NCBI RefSeq assembly: GCF_000067165.1
Contig: NC_010162.1
Span: 11,644,501-11,708,500 of the forward strand
Origin: Sorangium cellulosum So ce56
Lineage (GTDB): Bacteria > Myxococcota_A > Polyangia > Polyangiales > Polyangiaceae
Length of the DNA stretch: 64,000 bases
Direction of reading: 5' to 3'
Shown here: positions 15,978 to 25,269 of the stretch, in pieces
Position numbering within the stretch: position 1 is the stretch's first letter
Layout of the letters: every line of letters begins with the position of its first letter
Program-made: the position numbers and the translations under genes
Notes under the pieces: model-generated
What the model saw: the letters and a program-made list of their open reading frames with translations, nothing else
What the model was told of the DNA's origin: nothing
Database searches by the model: none

Positions 15978-17585
15978 GTGCGAACCGTTCCCGCGTCCCT
16001 ATCTCTCTGTCTTTATGCTGTATCGGCGGTCCTCCTTGGCGGCGCCGGGCTCGCCGCCTGCGGCCAGGGTTCCTCCCCGGAGCCGCCCTTCGCGCCCTTC
16101 GACAACGGCGCCGGTAGCAGCACCGGCAGCAGCGGCAGCAGCGGCAGCAGCGGCACCGGCAGCTTCGGCACCGGCGCCGGCAGCACCGGCGCCGGCAGCG
16201 GCTCCGGCGGCGGTGCGGGTGCCGTCGATGGAGCCCAGGCCGAGCCGCCCCCGGCGCCGTCGGACGAGGACGCCGGCGCGCCCCCGGCATTCACCTGCGA
16301 GGGGCTCGACTCGAGTCAGCCCGTGGTCCTGTACCTGTCGGCCGACGACTCCAATTCGATGAGCTCGCCGGTGCACGTGCGCGAGCTGCTCCGCTCGGGC
16401 CGCGCGCCGGAGCCGTGGCAGGTGCGCACGTACGAGTTCCTCAATTACTACCGCATCGACTACGCGCCGCCGGACGAGGGCGAGCTCCGCGTCGAGCCCC
16501 AGATCGAGCCCGGTGAGGAGGCGGGGAGCTACGCCCTTCAGATCGGCGTTCGCTCCTACGATCCGCCGAGCCCGCGCCGCCCCATCGCGGTCACGTTCGT
16601 CCTCGACACCTCCGGATCGATGGATGGTGAGCCGATGGCGCGCGAGAAGGCCACGGTGCGCGCCGTCGCCGCGAGCCTATCCGAGGGCGACGTCGTCAAC
16701 ATGGTCACCTGGAACACCCAGAATTCGGTGATCTTGAGCGGCCACGTGGTGGACGGTCCGGACGACCCGGCGCTGCTCGCGGCGGCCGACGCGCTCTCCG
16801 CCAGCGGCGGCACCGATCTCGAGAGCGGCCTCCGGGTCGGGTATCAGCTCGCCCAGGAGCACTTCGAGGAAGGCCGGATCAACCGGGTGATCCTCGTCAG
16901 CGACGGCGGCGCCAACGTGGGAGTCACCTCCGAGGAGCTCATCGCGCTGCACGCCGAGGACGCCGACCAGGAGGCGATCTACCTCGTGGGCGTCGGGACG
17001 GGTCCGGCGCTCGGCTACAACGATGTGCTCATGGACGCCGTGACCGACAAGGGGCGCGGCGCCTATGTCTATCTCGATGACGAGGACGAGGCGTTCCACA
17101 TGTTCCGGGATCGCTTCGCGGAGGTGATGGAGGTGGCCGCCCGCGGCGTCCAGGTGGAGCTCACCATGCCGTGGTACTTCAAGATGGAGAAGTTCTACGG
17201 CGAGGAGTACTCGACGAACCCCGAGGAGGTCGAGCCGCAGCACCTCGCGCCGGGCGACGCGATGATCTTCAGCCAGCTCGTGCGGGGGTGCGATCCGGGC
17301 GTGATCAACGACGAGGATACCCTCACCGTGCGCGCGCGCTGGCAGACGCCGCTCACCCATGAGGCGAAAGAGGTGAGCCGCGAGGCGACCCTCGCGGAGC
17401 TCGCCGCCGGGAGCAAGGAGCAGCTCGTCAAGGGCAAGGCCATCGTGGCCTACGCCGAGGCGCTCAAGGCGGGCACGAGCGAGGCGCTGCACGCTGCGCG
17501 CGAGCAGGTGATCGCGGCGAACGCGGGCGGCGATCCGGAGCTCGACGAGATCGCGGAGCTGATCCCGCTCCACCCGCTCTACTGA
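15978..17585 (+). CDS. VWA-domain lipoprotein (YfbK-like)
   Basis: A 535-residue protein. The start is the GTG eight bases after an AGGAGG site; it gives a signal peptide with lipobox LAAC. A Gly/Ser-rich spacer (repeated GSSGSSG/GTGAGS) follows. Residues of about 115-190 match the N-terminal domain seen in YfbK-type proteins (EFLNYYRIDYAPP). A von Willebrand A domain starts near residue 203 with the MIDAS motif D210-T-S-G-S214. The C-terminal 150 residues fit the DUF3520 tail. Such proteins are surface or periplasmic metal-dependent adhesion or complex-assembly proteins. It converges on the glyoxalase gene. Confidence 0.85.
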   Translation: MRTVPASLSLCLYAVSAVLLGGAGLAACGQGSSPEPPFAPFDNGAGSSTGSSGSSGSSGTGSFGTGAGSTGAGSGSGGGAGAVDGAQAEPPPAPSDEDAGAPPAFTCEGLDSSQPVVLYLSADDSNSMSSPVHVRELLRSGRAPEPWQVRTYEFLNYYRIDYAPPDEGELRVEPQIEPGEEAGSYALQIGVRSYDPPSPRRPIAVTFVLDTSGSMDGEPMAREKATVRAVAASLSEGDVVNMVTWNTQNSVILSGHVVDGPDDPALLAAADALSASGGTDLESGLRVGYQLAQEHFEEGRINRVILVSDGGANVGVTSEELIALHAEDADQEAIYLVGVGTGPALGYNDVLMDAVTDKGRGAYVYLDDEDEAFHMFRDRFAEVMEVAARGVQVELTMPWYFKMEKFYGEEYSTNPEEVEPQHLAPGDAMIFSQLVRGCDPGVINDEDTLTVRARWQTPLTHEAKEVSREATLAELAAGSKEQLVKGKAIVAYAEALKAGTSEALHAAREQVIAANAGGDPELDEIAELIPLHPLY

Positions 17586-17601
17586 GAGATCGGCCCCGGA
17601 G

Positions 17602-17622
17602 GGGTCGACGTGGGGTCGACCC
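17602..17622. terminator. Hairpin between convergent genes
   Basis: A perfect 8-bp stem (GGGTCGAC / GTCGACCC) with loop GTGGG lies between the stops of two convergent genes. There is no T-run, so it would act as a weak or bidirectional terminator at best. Confidence 0.45.
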
Positions 17623-17630
17623 TGGTTGGT

Positions 17631-18065
17631 TCAGCCCGAAGCCTCCAGCAACGCCGCGTCGTGCGCCTCGGCGCCGGGCCCGAGCGGCTGGCCGTAGGAG
17701 AACTCGATGTAGTTGCCGTCCGGGTCCTTGAGCGCGCAGAAATAAGCCACCGGATAGGGCAGATCCTTGGGCGGCCAGACGAGGTGCGCTCCGCCGCGGC
17801 GCGCGATCTCGTCGACGGCGGCGCGGCTCTCGAGCGCAAACCCGAAGTGACTCATGTCCTCCGGCGCCTGCGGCGCGCGCTGGCCGCCCTCGATCATCAC
17901 CAGGACGAACGTCCGCTCCTTCCCCTCCTCGGCGAGCCAGGCGACCCGCGTGCCGGCGTCGCTGCGCTCGTGAACCACCTTGAGCCCGCAGAACTCGCGA
18001 TAAAAGGCGATCGTCGCGTCGAGGCTGCCTACGTGGAGCGCGACGTGGGTCATCATCGGTTTCAT
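17631..18065 (-). CDS. VOC (glyoxalase/bleomycin resistance) family protein
   Basis: A 144-residue protein with two beta-alpha-beta3 modules: MTHVALHVGSLDATIAFYREFCGLK opens the first and MSHFGFALES the second, ending FCALKDPDGNYIEFSYG. The His in THVAL, Glu in IEFS and His in SHFGF are the usual metal ligands of the superfamily. The start is preceded by AGGGGAG at a good distance. The length fits a single-domain-pair lyase or dioxygenase; the substrate is unknown. It is monocistronic. Confidence 0.88.
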   Translation of the reverse strand: MKPMMTHVALHVGSLDATIAFYREFCGLKVVHERSDAGTRVAWLAEEGKERTFVLVMIEGGQRAPQAPEDMSHFGFALESRAAVDEIARRGGAHLVWPPKDLPYPVAYFCALKDPDGNYIEFSYGQPLGPGAEAHDAALLEASG

Positions 18066-18359
18066 CGTAAACTCCCCTTCTTTTCTCCCCGGCAGCGTAG
18101 CAGAAGAACAGGCGCGGGAGCAGCGGGGCCCGAGCCCGAGCGCGCTCGCACGGCAAATCGCCACAATCCCACCCAGCCAACGTCGCACCCGCGCCGCCAT
18201 CGCCGCTCCTCATGATCTGCAGCGCGGATGACGGCGCGCCGCCGCAAGTGCGGCCACGTTACCGGGGGACCCCAGGGCGCCGCCAGACAAACCCCGGGGG
18301 CAGACTACCCCCGTTCGATCGCATTACGAAGAGCGCATCGCAGCGGATGACGATCAGGG

Positions 18360-18620
18360 CGCGAGAGGCTCGTGCGGTGCTGCACCCGTCCGGCCTTCGC
18401 GCTCGCTCGAATCGAGCTCCTGCCCGATGGATGCATCGTGTACTTGCTGAAGACACCTCGGCGGGGACGCACTCACCGCGTCATGTGTGCAATGGAGTTC
18501 GTGGTCCGGCTCGCGGCTTGGATTCCTCCGCCGGAGATCCCGGTTGTGAGGTATCATGGCGTGTTTGCGCCTCGCTCGTCGTGGCGCTCTCTCGTGACGC
18601 CCAAACCGCTGGCCCGCGCC
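18360..18620 (+). pseudogene. Y2 (IS91-like) transposase C-terminal remnant
   Basis: The frame reads RCCTRPAFALARIELLPDG, then YLLKTPRRGRTHRVM, AMEFVVRLAAWIPPPE and VRYHGVFAPRSSWRS. This is the conserved C-terminal block of Y2 transposases (the family pattern is C-RPP-A--RL---DG, then F-RLA-L-P-P--H-VRYHGV-AP---WR). There is no start codon, no upstream HUH or Tyr motif, and the frame runs into low-complexity Ala/Pro sequence. A matching first segment (RYCTRPAFDGHR) occurs near 26550. The remaining part of 18066-18754 has no gene. Confidence 0.75.
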
Positions 18621-18754
18621 GCGGAGCCTGATCCGTGCTCGGGCCAGCCTCGGCCCGCTGCACCCGCGTCGCCCGCGCCTGCGTCGCCTGCACCGGCATC
18701 CGCGGGAGCCGCGACGCTGCCCACATGGTCGTCGCCTTCGTCTAGACTCGGCGC

Positions 18755-21700
18755 ATGGTGGAACCGCTGTCGGAGGTCCGTCGGCTCGGAAGCCTGAGCT
18801 TCGCGAAGCGGGGGCGGGCGCTTGCCCTGCTCGCCCGCGGCTGGGATCAGGCCACGGCCGATTCGGTCATGGCTGCGCTGGATGGCGGCGACGGCGACGA
18901 GCGGCGGCTGGCGCTGGACCTGGCGACCTATCGCCGGGACGTGGCGCGCATCGAGGAGGCGCTACGCGACCCCATGATGCGCCGGGCCGCGCTCTCCTCG
19001 GCGCGCCGGGTGCCGGTGTCGGACGAAGCGCTGCTCCAGGTGCTGCGCGAGGGGAATCGTCGCGAGGCCCGCGGGGTGGTTCTGATCATGCAAAGGCACC
19101 GTCTCGTCGCCCAGGCGACGGCGGTCATTCCCCTGGTCATCGCGAGGCACGGTGTGGGGCTCGCGACACGCCTCTTCGCGACATGCGATCTCGACACGCT
19201 GGAACGTCACGCGGCCGAGCACGAGGCCGCGTGGCGCGAGCTCTTGGCGCGCGCGCCGGAGCGGGCCCTCCGGGTGGCGCTGGCGACGAGGCGCAAGATC
19301 ACGGCGGACGAGGGCACGCTGTTCTGCTCCCGATATCCCAGGGAGGCCCTGGCGCTGCTCGTGCGGCGGGATGCCTTGCATGCGAGGGCGATCCACGCCC
19401 TCGCGATGGCTTGCCCGGCCGAGCTGCTCGAGGTCTTGCGCCGGAACGACTGGACTGTCTCTCTCGCGAGCGGTCCGCTTCCCTCCGGATCGCCGCCGAT
19501 CTCGACGCTGCCGGCCGAGGATGTGCTGGAGCTCCGGAGCCGGTGCAAGCCCCTCGACGCCTCCGCCGATCCGCTCTTCCGCTTCCTGCCCCTGACCGAG
19601 CGCGAACGTCTCCTTGGCGCCGAGCTGGAACAGGCCGCGACGGCGGCTTGGTCGCCCCGTCCTGGCATGGAGGCGCGGCTGGCCACGATGCCACCGGCGA
19701 GCGTCACTCGGCTCACGGCGGCGGCCCTGATTCCTCCCGTCGATCCGGACACGCGGCGCAAGCGGCTTCGGGCCCTCGAGAAGCACCTCGACCTCGCCCA
19801 GCTGCGATCCGAGCACGAGGCGCTGGGCGTGGCGACGGACCGGGGCGAGCGCGCGGCGCGGATGGTCGCGCTGGTGCGTTCGCTCCGCCGCGGCGCCGAC
19901 CCGGCGACCTGCGCGTCCGTCCTCGCCGAGGTGGAGCCGGCATGGCACGGCTCCAGCCGTCATCTGGTCATGGCCGAGCTGGCCCAGCTGTCCGAGCATC
20001 AGGTCTCGGAGATCCCTGTCCAGACCTACAGGGATGCCCTGCTCACCACCGTGCAGTCGCGCGATTCGAACGCATCCACCCTGGCCCAGGCCGAGCGGGC
20101 CGTGCACAAGGCCATCGGCGAAGCGATCCTCCGGGACAGCATCACGCGCGCGGCGCAGCTGCTCGGGCTCCTTGTTCAAATTCGCCTGGATCCCCGGGTG
20201 CGCTGGCGCGCCGACAAGGCGCCGGCGCCTGGTCACAAGCCGCCGTCCATGGAATATCTGCCCAGTCCGCTGCGCATCGCCGAAGGTCTCGCCGCCCAGC
20301 TCCATGCGGCCTACGAGGGCGTGCGCCTCGACGGCACCACACCCATGCTGGGACCCGTGGCGGTCGGTCGCTACGAGCCCGAGGCGGAGCGGCTCATCCT
20401 GGACCTGCTCCTCGGAAGAGCACCGAAGACGCCGCGGCCTCCGCGCAAGCCCGTCACATGCAACGGGCCGCTGGACGAGGTGATGGGGTATGTCCCGGAG
20501 ATCAGCTTGAAGGAGACTGCCCTGGTCGACGCGCTGCTCGATCGGGACGACACCACCGATCCCCACAAGACCGATCTGGTGGCGGCGATCTCACGATCGG
20601 CCCCCGGGCGGTGGACGCCCTCCCAGCGCAGGCGCTTCACCCAGCATCTCCTGCGGGTGGCGCGGGACGCCGGCCTCGATCTCTCGAGGCGCGTCAAGGC
20701 CATCGGCCGCGTCGAGGACGCGCCGCTGCTGCTCGAGCTGCTGCCGGGCGCGGCCGGGCCGGTCGCCGCCGCGATCCTTTCGCGGTGCGCCCGGATCGCT
20801 CCGCCGACCGCCGAGCTCCGGCGGCTGTTCCTGGAGCGCGCGCGAAGATCCGGCGTGGTGGGTCGCGCGGCGATGAGCGCCCTCAACGTGCTGTCCGAGC
20901 GCATGCCCGGTCCGTTCGATCTGGCGCCGTACCGTGAGCTGCTGCTGTCGAAGGACTGCGCGGTGGTCAACCGCAAGAACGCCGCCGGCAGGGTCTCAGC
21001 CGCTGCGACCGTGGAGGCGCGCGACCTCCTGATGGAGGCGTGGCGGTCCGAGGACCTGCATCCCAGCGTCCGGCCGGACATCCTCGCGGGGTTGCTGCGC
21101 TTCGTCGACCAGGCCGACGTCCGACAGGTGCTGATCGACGGCATCACGGCGGTGCCGGATACGTGGCCGCTGCTCAACCCCGGGTCGAGGCTCCTGTTTC
21201 CGAACGAGTCGCAGGCGCGACCCGCGGTGGCTCGCGGCTTCGTGGCCCTGGCCGAGGCGCTTGTCGAATGCGGCGACGAGCGCATCGCTTCCACGGCAGC
21301 GGGCGTCTGCATTGCCCAGCATGACCTGTGCTCCGAGGGGCTTGGTCTGGCGATCAGGCTCCTCGCCGAGGCGCGCACCTCCGGCCGCGTCCTGGTCCAG
21401 ACTGTCGAGTCCTTGAGCCGCCTTCCTGACGACGCCGGATTACCACCCTGGCAGGCGGCGCTGGCCCGGCTCGTCGCAGCAGCGAGCGGCGTCCGGACCT
21501 GGGCCGCGGCCCGGCTTGCGCGGCTCGCGCCCAGGCCACGGGCGTTCCGGATCGCGCTCGGCCTGGCTCAGAAGGATGCAGGCCTGCGCCTCATCGCCGC
21601 CGCCTCGCTGAAGGAGATCCTCGACGTCGATCTCGTCGAGGTCAGGTTCGACAAGGAGCTCTGGTCGGAGTACCTGGCCCTGGTAGACGAACAGCCCGCG

Positions 21701-21925
21701 CGTCGGAGCCCCTCCACCGGCAAGCTGAAGGACTCCGGGCTCGCCGCCTCCCTGATCGACTGGCTCATCCAGCATGGCGGGTTGGCGGCCGCGCTGTCGG
21801 CCGCCGAGCTGTCGCTGCAGGTCGACAAGCAACTCCGAGACAGCCCCGCATGGCGCGCTCGGCTCGACGCCATCCGCGCGATGCACGCTGACGCCGCCGA
21901 GCGCTTGCTGCTGGCGGATACCTAG
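18755..21925 (+). CDS. 1056-residue helical-repeat protein of unknown function
   Basis: A very long soluble protein, almost entirely helical, with many repeats of about 30-40 residues rich in Leu, Ala and Arg (RALALLARGWDQATADSVMAAL, AREALALLVRRD-type). This is consistent with HEAT or ARM-like repeats and a solenoid scaffold. There is no nuclease, ATPase or membrane motif, and no signal peptide. The ATG start follows a region with no clear ribosome site. The TAG stop is formed at the very edge of a dispersed element, so the present C-terminus (ERLLLADT) may have been set by that insertion. It is not linked to neighbours. A protein-protein interaction scaffold is a reasonable guess. Confidence 0.7.
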   Translation: MVEPLSEVRRLGSLSFAKRGRALALLARGWDQATADSVMAALDGGDGDERRLALDLATYRRDVARIEEALRDPMMRRAALSSARRVPVSDEALLQVLREGNRREARGVVLIMQRHRLVAQATAVIPLVIARHGVGLATRLFATCDLDTLERHAAEHEAAWRELLARAPERALRVALATRRKITADEGTLFCSRYPREALALLVRRDALHARAIHALAMACPAELLEVLRRNDWTVSLASGPLPSGSPPISTLPAEDVLELRSRCKPLDASADPLFRFLPLTERERLLGAELEQAATAAWSPRPGMEARLATMPPASVTRLTAAALIPPVDPDTRRKRLRALEKHLDLAQLRSEHEALGVATDRGERAARMVALVRSLRRGADPATCASVLAEVEPAWHGSSRHLVMAELAQLSEHQVSEIPVQTYRDALLTTVQSRDSNASTLAQAERAVHKAIGEAILRDSITRAAQLLGLLVQIRLDPRVRWRADKAPAPGHKPPSMEYLPSPLRIAEGLAAQLHAAYEGVRLDGTTPMLGPVAVGRYEPEAERLILDLLLGRAPKTPRPPRKPVTCNGPLDEVMGYVPEISLKETALVDALLDRDDTTDPHKTDLVAAISRSAPGRWTPSQRRRFTQHLLRVARDAGLDLSRRVKAIGRVEDAPLLLELLPGAAGPVAAAILSRCARIAPPTAELRRLFLERARRSGVVGRAAMSALNVLSERMPGPFDLAPYRELLLSKDCAVVNRKNAAGRVSAAATVEARDLLMEAWRSEDLHPSVRPDILAGLLRFVDQADVRQVLIDGITAVPDTWPLLNPGSRLLFPNESQARPAVARGFVALAEALVECGDERIASTAAGVCIAQHDLCSEGLGLAIRLLAEARTSGRVLVQTVESLSRLPDDAGLPPWQAALARLVAAASGVRTWAAARLARLAPRPRAFRIALGLAQKDAGLRLIAAASLKEILDVDLVEVRFDKELWSEYLALVDEQPARRSPSTGKLKDSGLAASLIDWLIQHGGLAAALSAAELSLQVDKQLRDSPAWRARLDAIRAMHADAAERLLLADT

Positions 21926-22075
21926 AGCGACAACCGGGTTGAAACCCCGAGGAAAAGCAGGAATTCACAGGAAGTCGGGGAGGCGGGGAGCGAGCGACGG
22001 CAAGAGGGAGAGATTCATTTCTTTTTTTTTCTTCCTCCCCGCCTCCTCGCCTCCCTGTGAAAATTCTCAGTGACG
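21926..22075. repeat. Dispersed palindromic element, copy B (GGCGGGG core)
   Basis: It starts AGCGACAACCGGGTTGAAAC immediately after the TAG of the preceding gene. The left end matches copy A, but the core is a different hairpin: GGGGAGGCGGGGAGCGAGCGAC facing TTCCTCCCCGCCTCCTCGCC around a T-rich loop. The core matches copy C (33387-33543) in inverse orientation. The right end is less well conserved and its boundary is approximate. Confidence 0.75.
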
Positions 22076-22113
22076 GACGTAACCCCGGTTGCCAATTGAC
22101 GTCTGGGCGATCT

Positions 22114-22677
22114 CTACCGCTTCGCGAGCAGCGCTTCGATTCGGGACGGATCGACGCCGTAGATCTCCGCGAGCCGCGGGACGCGGTCCGATGCCGGAAA
22201 GGCCAGCCCGCGCCGCAGCGGCTCGTGAGGATGGTGCTCGATCACCCAACTCCCGAGCTGCCGGCGGATCTCCGCTTCGCATACGCCCTCCACGACCTCG
22301 ACGCCCCCTTCGCGCAGGATGCGAACGCCTTCGCCGTCGACGCGCGGGTTCGGGTCGTTCATCCCGATCACGACGCGGGCCACGCCGCGCTCGACGATCG
22401 ATCGCGAGCACGCCGGCGTGCGGCCGTGGAACGAGCAGGGCTCGAGGGTCGAGTAGAGCGTCGCTCCGACCACGCTGAGTCCGCGCGCGTGCGCGGCGCG
22501 TGCCGCGGCGATCTCCGCGTGATCTTCACCCGGCCCCAGCGTATGCCCGCTGCCGAGGAGCTCCCCGGCGGCGCTCACGATCGCGCAGCCGACCCAAGGG
22601 TTGTCGCCCGTCCCTCCGCGCGCCCGTTCGGCCTCCTCGATCGCCAGGCGCATCCATTTCTCGGGGTCGTTGCTCAT
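22114..22677 (-). CDS. RibD-type deaminase domain protein
   Basis: A 187-residue protein with the cytidine-deaminase-like fold of RibD: VGCAIV early, the zinc ligand and proton shuttle HAE (DHAEIAAARAAH), and PC-x8-GRTPAC (LEPCSFHGRTPAC) with the remaining Cys ligands, then GMNDPNPRV. RibD normally continues into a reductase domain of about 200 residues, which is absent. Instead there is a 45-residue tail (SWVIEHHPHEPLRRGL...). It may deaminate a pyrimidine or purine outside riboflavin synthesis. No riboflavin genes or FMN riboswitch lie nearby. Confidence 0.85.
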   Translation of the reverse strand: MSNDPEKWMRLAIEEAERARGGTGDNPWVGCAIVSAAGELLGSGHTLGPGEDHAEIAAARAAHARGLSVVGATLYSTLEPCSFHGRTPACSRSIVERGVARVVIGMNDPNPRVDGEGVRILREGGVEVVEGVCEAEIRRQLGSWVIEHHPHEPLRRGLAFPASDRVPRLAEIYGVDPSRIEALLAKR

Positions 22678-22780
22678 CGAACGGAAGCATGACCTTACCT
22701 CATGCCGGCCGTGTACGCGATGAAACCTCGCCGAACCCTGGAGAAACGCCCGAGAGCACAGGCGCCCACGCGGCTCGCGG

Positions 22781-22834
22781 CGCTACGTCGCGTGGGCCGT
22801 GCTCGTGAAACGCGCGTTCACCACGTCATGAGCT
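22781..22834 (+). pseudogene. Second fragment of the Y2 transposase C-terminus
   Basis: A 17-codon stretch, RYVAWAVLVKRAFTTS, closely matches the remnant at 8789 (RYVEWAVLMKRTFVF). It then stops inside the end of the CotH gene on the other strand. It is too short to be a gene and is read as a decayed insertion-sequence scar. Confidence 0.5.
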
Positions 22835-24608
22835 CGTCGCGAATCCAGCTGGCCCGCCTGCGGAGAAAGTCCTTGAGCAGGCTGACCTCGGCGTCGTGGG
22901 ACCCATCGAGAGGCGGGGAATCCGGCCAGCGCGCGAAATTTCTCTCCACGGCCGGAGCTCCCGCCTTGCGCACCAGGCCGTCCACCATGGCGTCGAGCTT
23001 GTCGGGCGCGAGCTCGCCCTGGAGCAGCGCCAGAAATCGTTCCTTGTACCGCGCCTTGAACGCCGGATCGCGGAACAGCGACCCCCACCAGCCCTCCGTG
23101 AAGTAGTCGGTCCCGTCGGAGCCCTCGAGCTTCCACTCCTCCGGCTCGAACGCGCGTTCATCGTAGGGCGTTCCGAGGCTCCGGTCGAAGTCCCACACGG
23201 GGCCGGCCGAGAGGAGGCCCTGTCGATCTTTGAAGAAGTACGTGCTGATCCGCAGGCCATCGACGTTCTTCGTCAGGGCGTTGATGATGTTGTGGTCGAT
23301 GAAGGCGTCCTGATCGATGAAGCTCGAATAGTGTTTGCCGCTGCTGGGCTGCTTGAAGTCATCCGCGTCGACGGCCTGACCGAAGTCGTCGATGTAACCG
23401 CGAATGTAGTCGAGCTGCGGCCTTCGCGCGGGGGCCAGCATGTCCTCGGGATCGGGGTACACGAACTGGAGGTCCTGGCCGGCGGCCTTGAATTGATCTT
23501 CGCCCTTGTCGATGCGCAAGAGGAAGCCGCCGGTCACGTCCGGCTCCGTGAGATCGTCGGCCGAGAGCTTGGCCACCGGGACACGCGCCTGACCGCGCTT
23601 GATCTTCTCGATCGCCGTGTAGAACCCGAGGAAGCTCTTCTTCGCCACGTCGGCCCCCGAGTCGACGAGGAACACCTCGACGAAGCTCGTGCGCGGTGCG
23701 TACCGGCCGATGCGGTTGCTCATCTCGAAGGCGAGCGCGTTGCGGATCAGCGAGCGGTCGAAGCTCACCGGATCGCTGAGCACCCAGTCGGAGTCCGCCG
23801 GCATCCCCAGGAACTCCCGGTCGAGATCCGTGTCCAGAGCGTCGTCACGAAATTCGACGGCGTATTGCTTCTTCGGAAACTCGCGAGACGTCGCGCCGCG
23901 GACGTGGATGCCGATGCGGCCATCGAAGCTCGCGCGGCCCAGCAGCTTGGTTTGCCCATCCTGGGGCTCGAGCAGCATGAACGTGGCCGGGACGAACTCG
24001 GTTTCGAGCGGGTCGAGCTCCTTCGACTCGAAGGTGTGGATCACGACGATCGGCAGCTCCGAGCTGAACTCCGCGCTGTCGGCGGCGACCTTGAAATACG
24101 CCTCGCTCGCGATCGGCCCGAGGAGGTCGGCCCCGTCGCTGTCCGCTCCCCCGTTGCCCCCCGCCCCTCCGTTGCCTCCCGCTCCCCCGTTGCCCCCCGC
24201 CCCTCCGTTGCCTCCCGCTCCCCCGTTGCCCCCCTCTCCGGAAGGCGCGGCGTGAGGGACGACGGCGAGGGCGCGCACCCGCGTGGACGCGGTGAGCACG
24301 AGCGGCTCGACGTAGACCGGCGAGCTCGCGGTGGGCAGCGAGCCGTCGGTCGTGAAGTGCACAACGGCGCGCTCGTCCTCGACCGTGAGCTCCACGGGCT
24401 CGGACGCCTGGAAGGTGCCTCCCTTCGGCGTGAACACGACAGCCAACGACTTCGGGGCAGGCGGCTTCGGGTCATCGCTCGCCCCGCTCGCCCCGCTCGC
24501 CCCGCTCGCCCCGCTCGCCTTGCTTGCCTCGCTCGAGCAGCCCCCGAGCGAAGCCAATAAGAACACCCCCGCGATCCGCAGCGCCGCAATCTTCGAAAGG
24601 TTGAACAT
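22818..24608 (-). CDS. CotH-kinase-family lipoprotein
   Basis: A 596-residue protein. The start gives a signal peptide with lipobox LGGC. A GAS-repeat spacer (about five copies of GAS) leads to a chitobiase/hexosaminidase-C-like Ig fold (FTPKGGTFQASEPVELT, HFTTDGSLPT), interrupted by a second GGNGGAGGNGGA spacer. From about residue 190 comes a CotH kinase-like domain: IHVRGATSREFPKKQYAVEF, a long DSDWVLSDP-type stretch, and GPVWDFDRSLGTP with the catalytic-loop DFD. CotH proteins are atypical protein kinases or surface structural proteins. Surface attachment is likely. The gene is monocistronic. Confidence 0.88.
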   Translation of the reverse strand: MFNLSKIAALRIAGVFLLASLGGCSSEASKASGASGASGASGASDDPKPPAPKSLAVVFTPKGGTFQASEPVELTVEDERAVVHFTTDGSLPTASSPVYVEPLVLTASTRVRALAVVPHAAPSGEGGNGGAGGNGGAGGNGGAGGNGGAGGNGGADSDGADLLGPIASEAYFKVAADSAEFSSELPIVVIHTFESKELDPLETEFVPATFMLLEPQDGQTKLLGRASFDGRIGIHVRGATSREFPKKQYAVEFRDDALDTDLDREFLGMPADSDWVLSDPVSFDRSLIRNALAFEMSNRIGRYAPRTSFVEVFLVDSGADVAKKSFLGFYTAIEKIKRGQARVPVAKLSADDLTEPDVTGGFLLRIDKGEDQFKAAGQDLQFVYPDPEDMLAPARRPQLDYIRGYIDDFGQAVDADDFKQPSSGKHYSSFIDQDAFIDHNIINALTKNVDGLRISTYFFKDRQGLLSAGPVWDFDRSLGTPYDERAFEPEEWKLEGSDGTDYFTEGWWGSLFRDPAFKARYKERFLALLQGELAPDKLDAMVDGLVRKAGAPAVERNFARWPDSPPLDGSHDAEVSLLKDFLRRRASWIRDELMTW

Positions 24609-24989
24609 TCCCGCACAGTTTACTCGGGTCGCTCGTGAATTCGAACGAGCGTGCGATGAATCTCGCATCCTCTTCGAATCGGGCCGAAATCCAGGCCCTT
24701 CCTGCGCGTGTCGGATGGTTCGCGATGAGTAGGTATGTTTACAACATCGGCGCCAATCGACGCCCGACCCCGCGCCACGCCTCGGTGTCCCGCATCCGAC
24801 ACGAAACGTTCGACGACGCCGCCACCCCGGCGATCGACGTGCTCGACGAGGCGCGCGCCCTCGTCGCCCCGAGCCGCCTTCACCACCTCTCCCGTATCGC
24901 GACGTCGTATCCATGGCTCCTTCATGCGCGTTCGGACGCGGACGGACCTGAGCGCGGCGGGAGAGGGGCTTTACCGCGCGCACGTGGTG

Positions 24990-25145
24990 TGATGCAGTTT
25001 GCCGTGATGGCACCGAGCAAACCCAAGGCGCCGGAGGGCGATCTCGCCACCTTCCAGCGCGAGCGCTTCACGCACGACGGCGACGCGCACGACGTGTATC
25101 GGAAAGGGAAGGGGCCGGCCGTGATCGTGCTGACCGCCGACGTCC
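24990..25145 (+). pseudogene. Dienelactone hydrolase N-terminal fragment
   Basis: The frame MQFAVMAPSKPKAPEGDLAT, then FTHDGDAHDVYRKGKGPAVIVL matches the first 40 residues of dienelactone-hydrolase-family proteins, in which a THDGxxxxVYRKGxGPAVIVxHE strand-turn leads into the alpha/beta hydrolase core. After VIVL the sequence turns into unrelated Arg/Gly-rich frame, and the catalytic Cys, Asp and His are all missing. A truncated relic. The rest of 24609-25269 shows no supportable gene. Confidence 0.65.
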
Positions 25146-25269
25146 GGCGCGTCCGCGCCTCCCGTGCGGGCGGCGCTCGCCAGAGGGGGCCGGAAGGGGC
25201 GCTCGGCGGAGGTCGACGCGTGGTCGAGGCGTACGGAGTCCGACGTGATGAGATCCGGGGGTGGTGATC

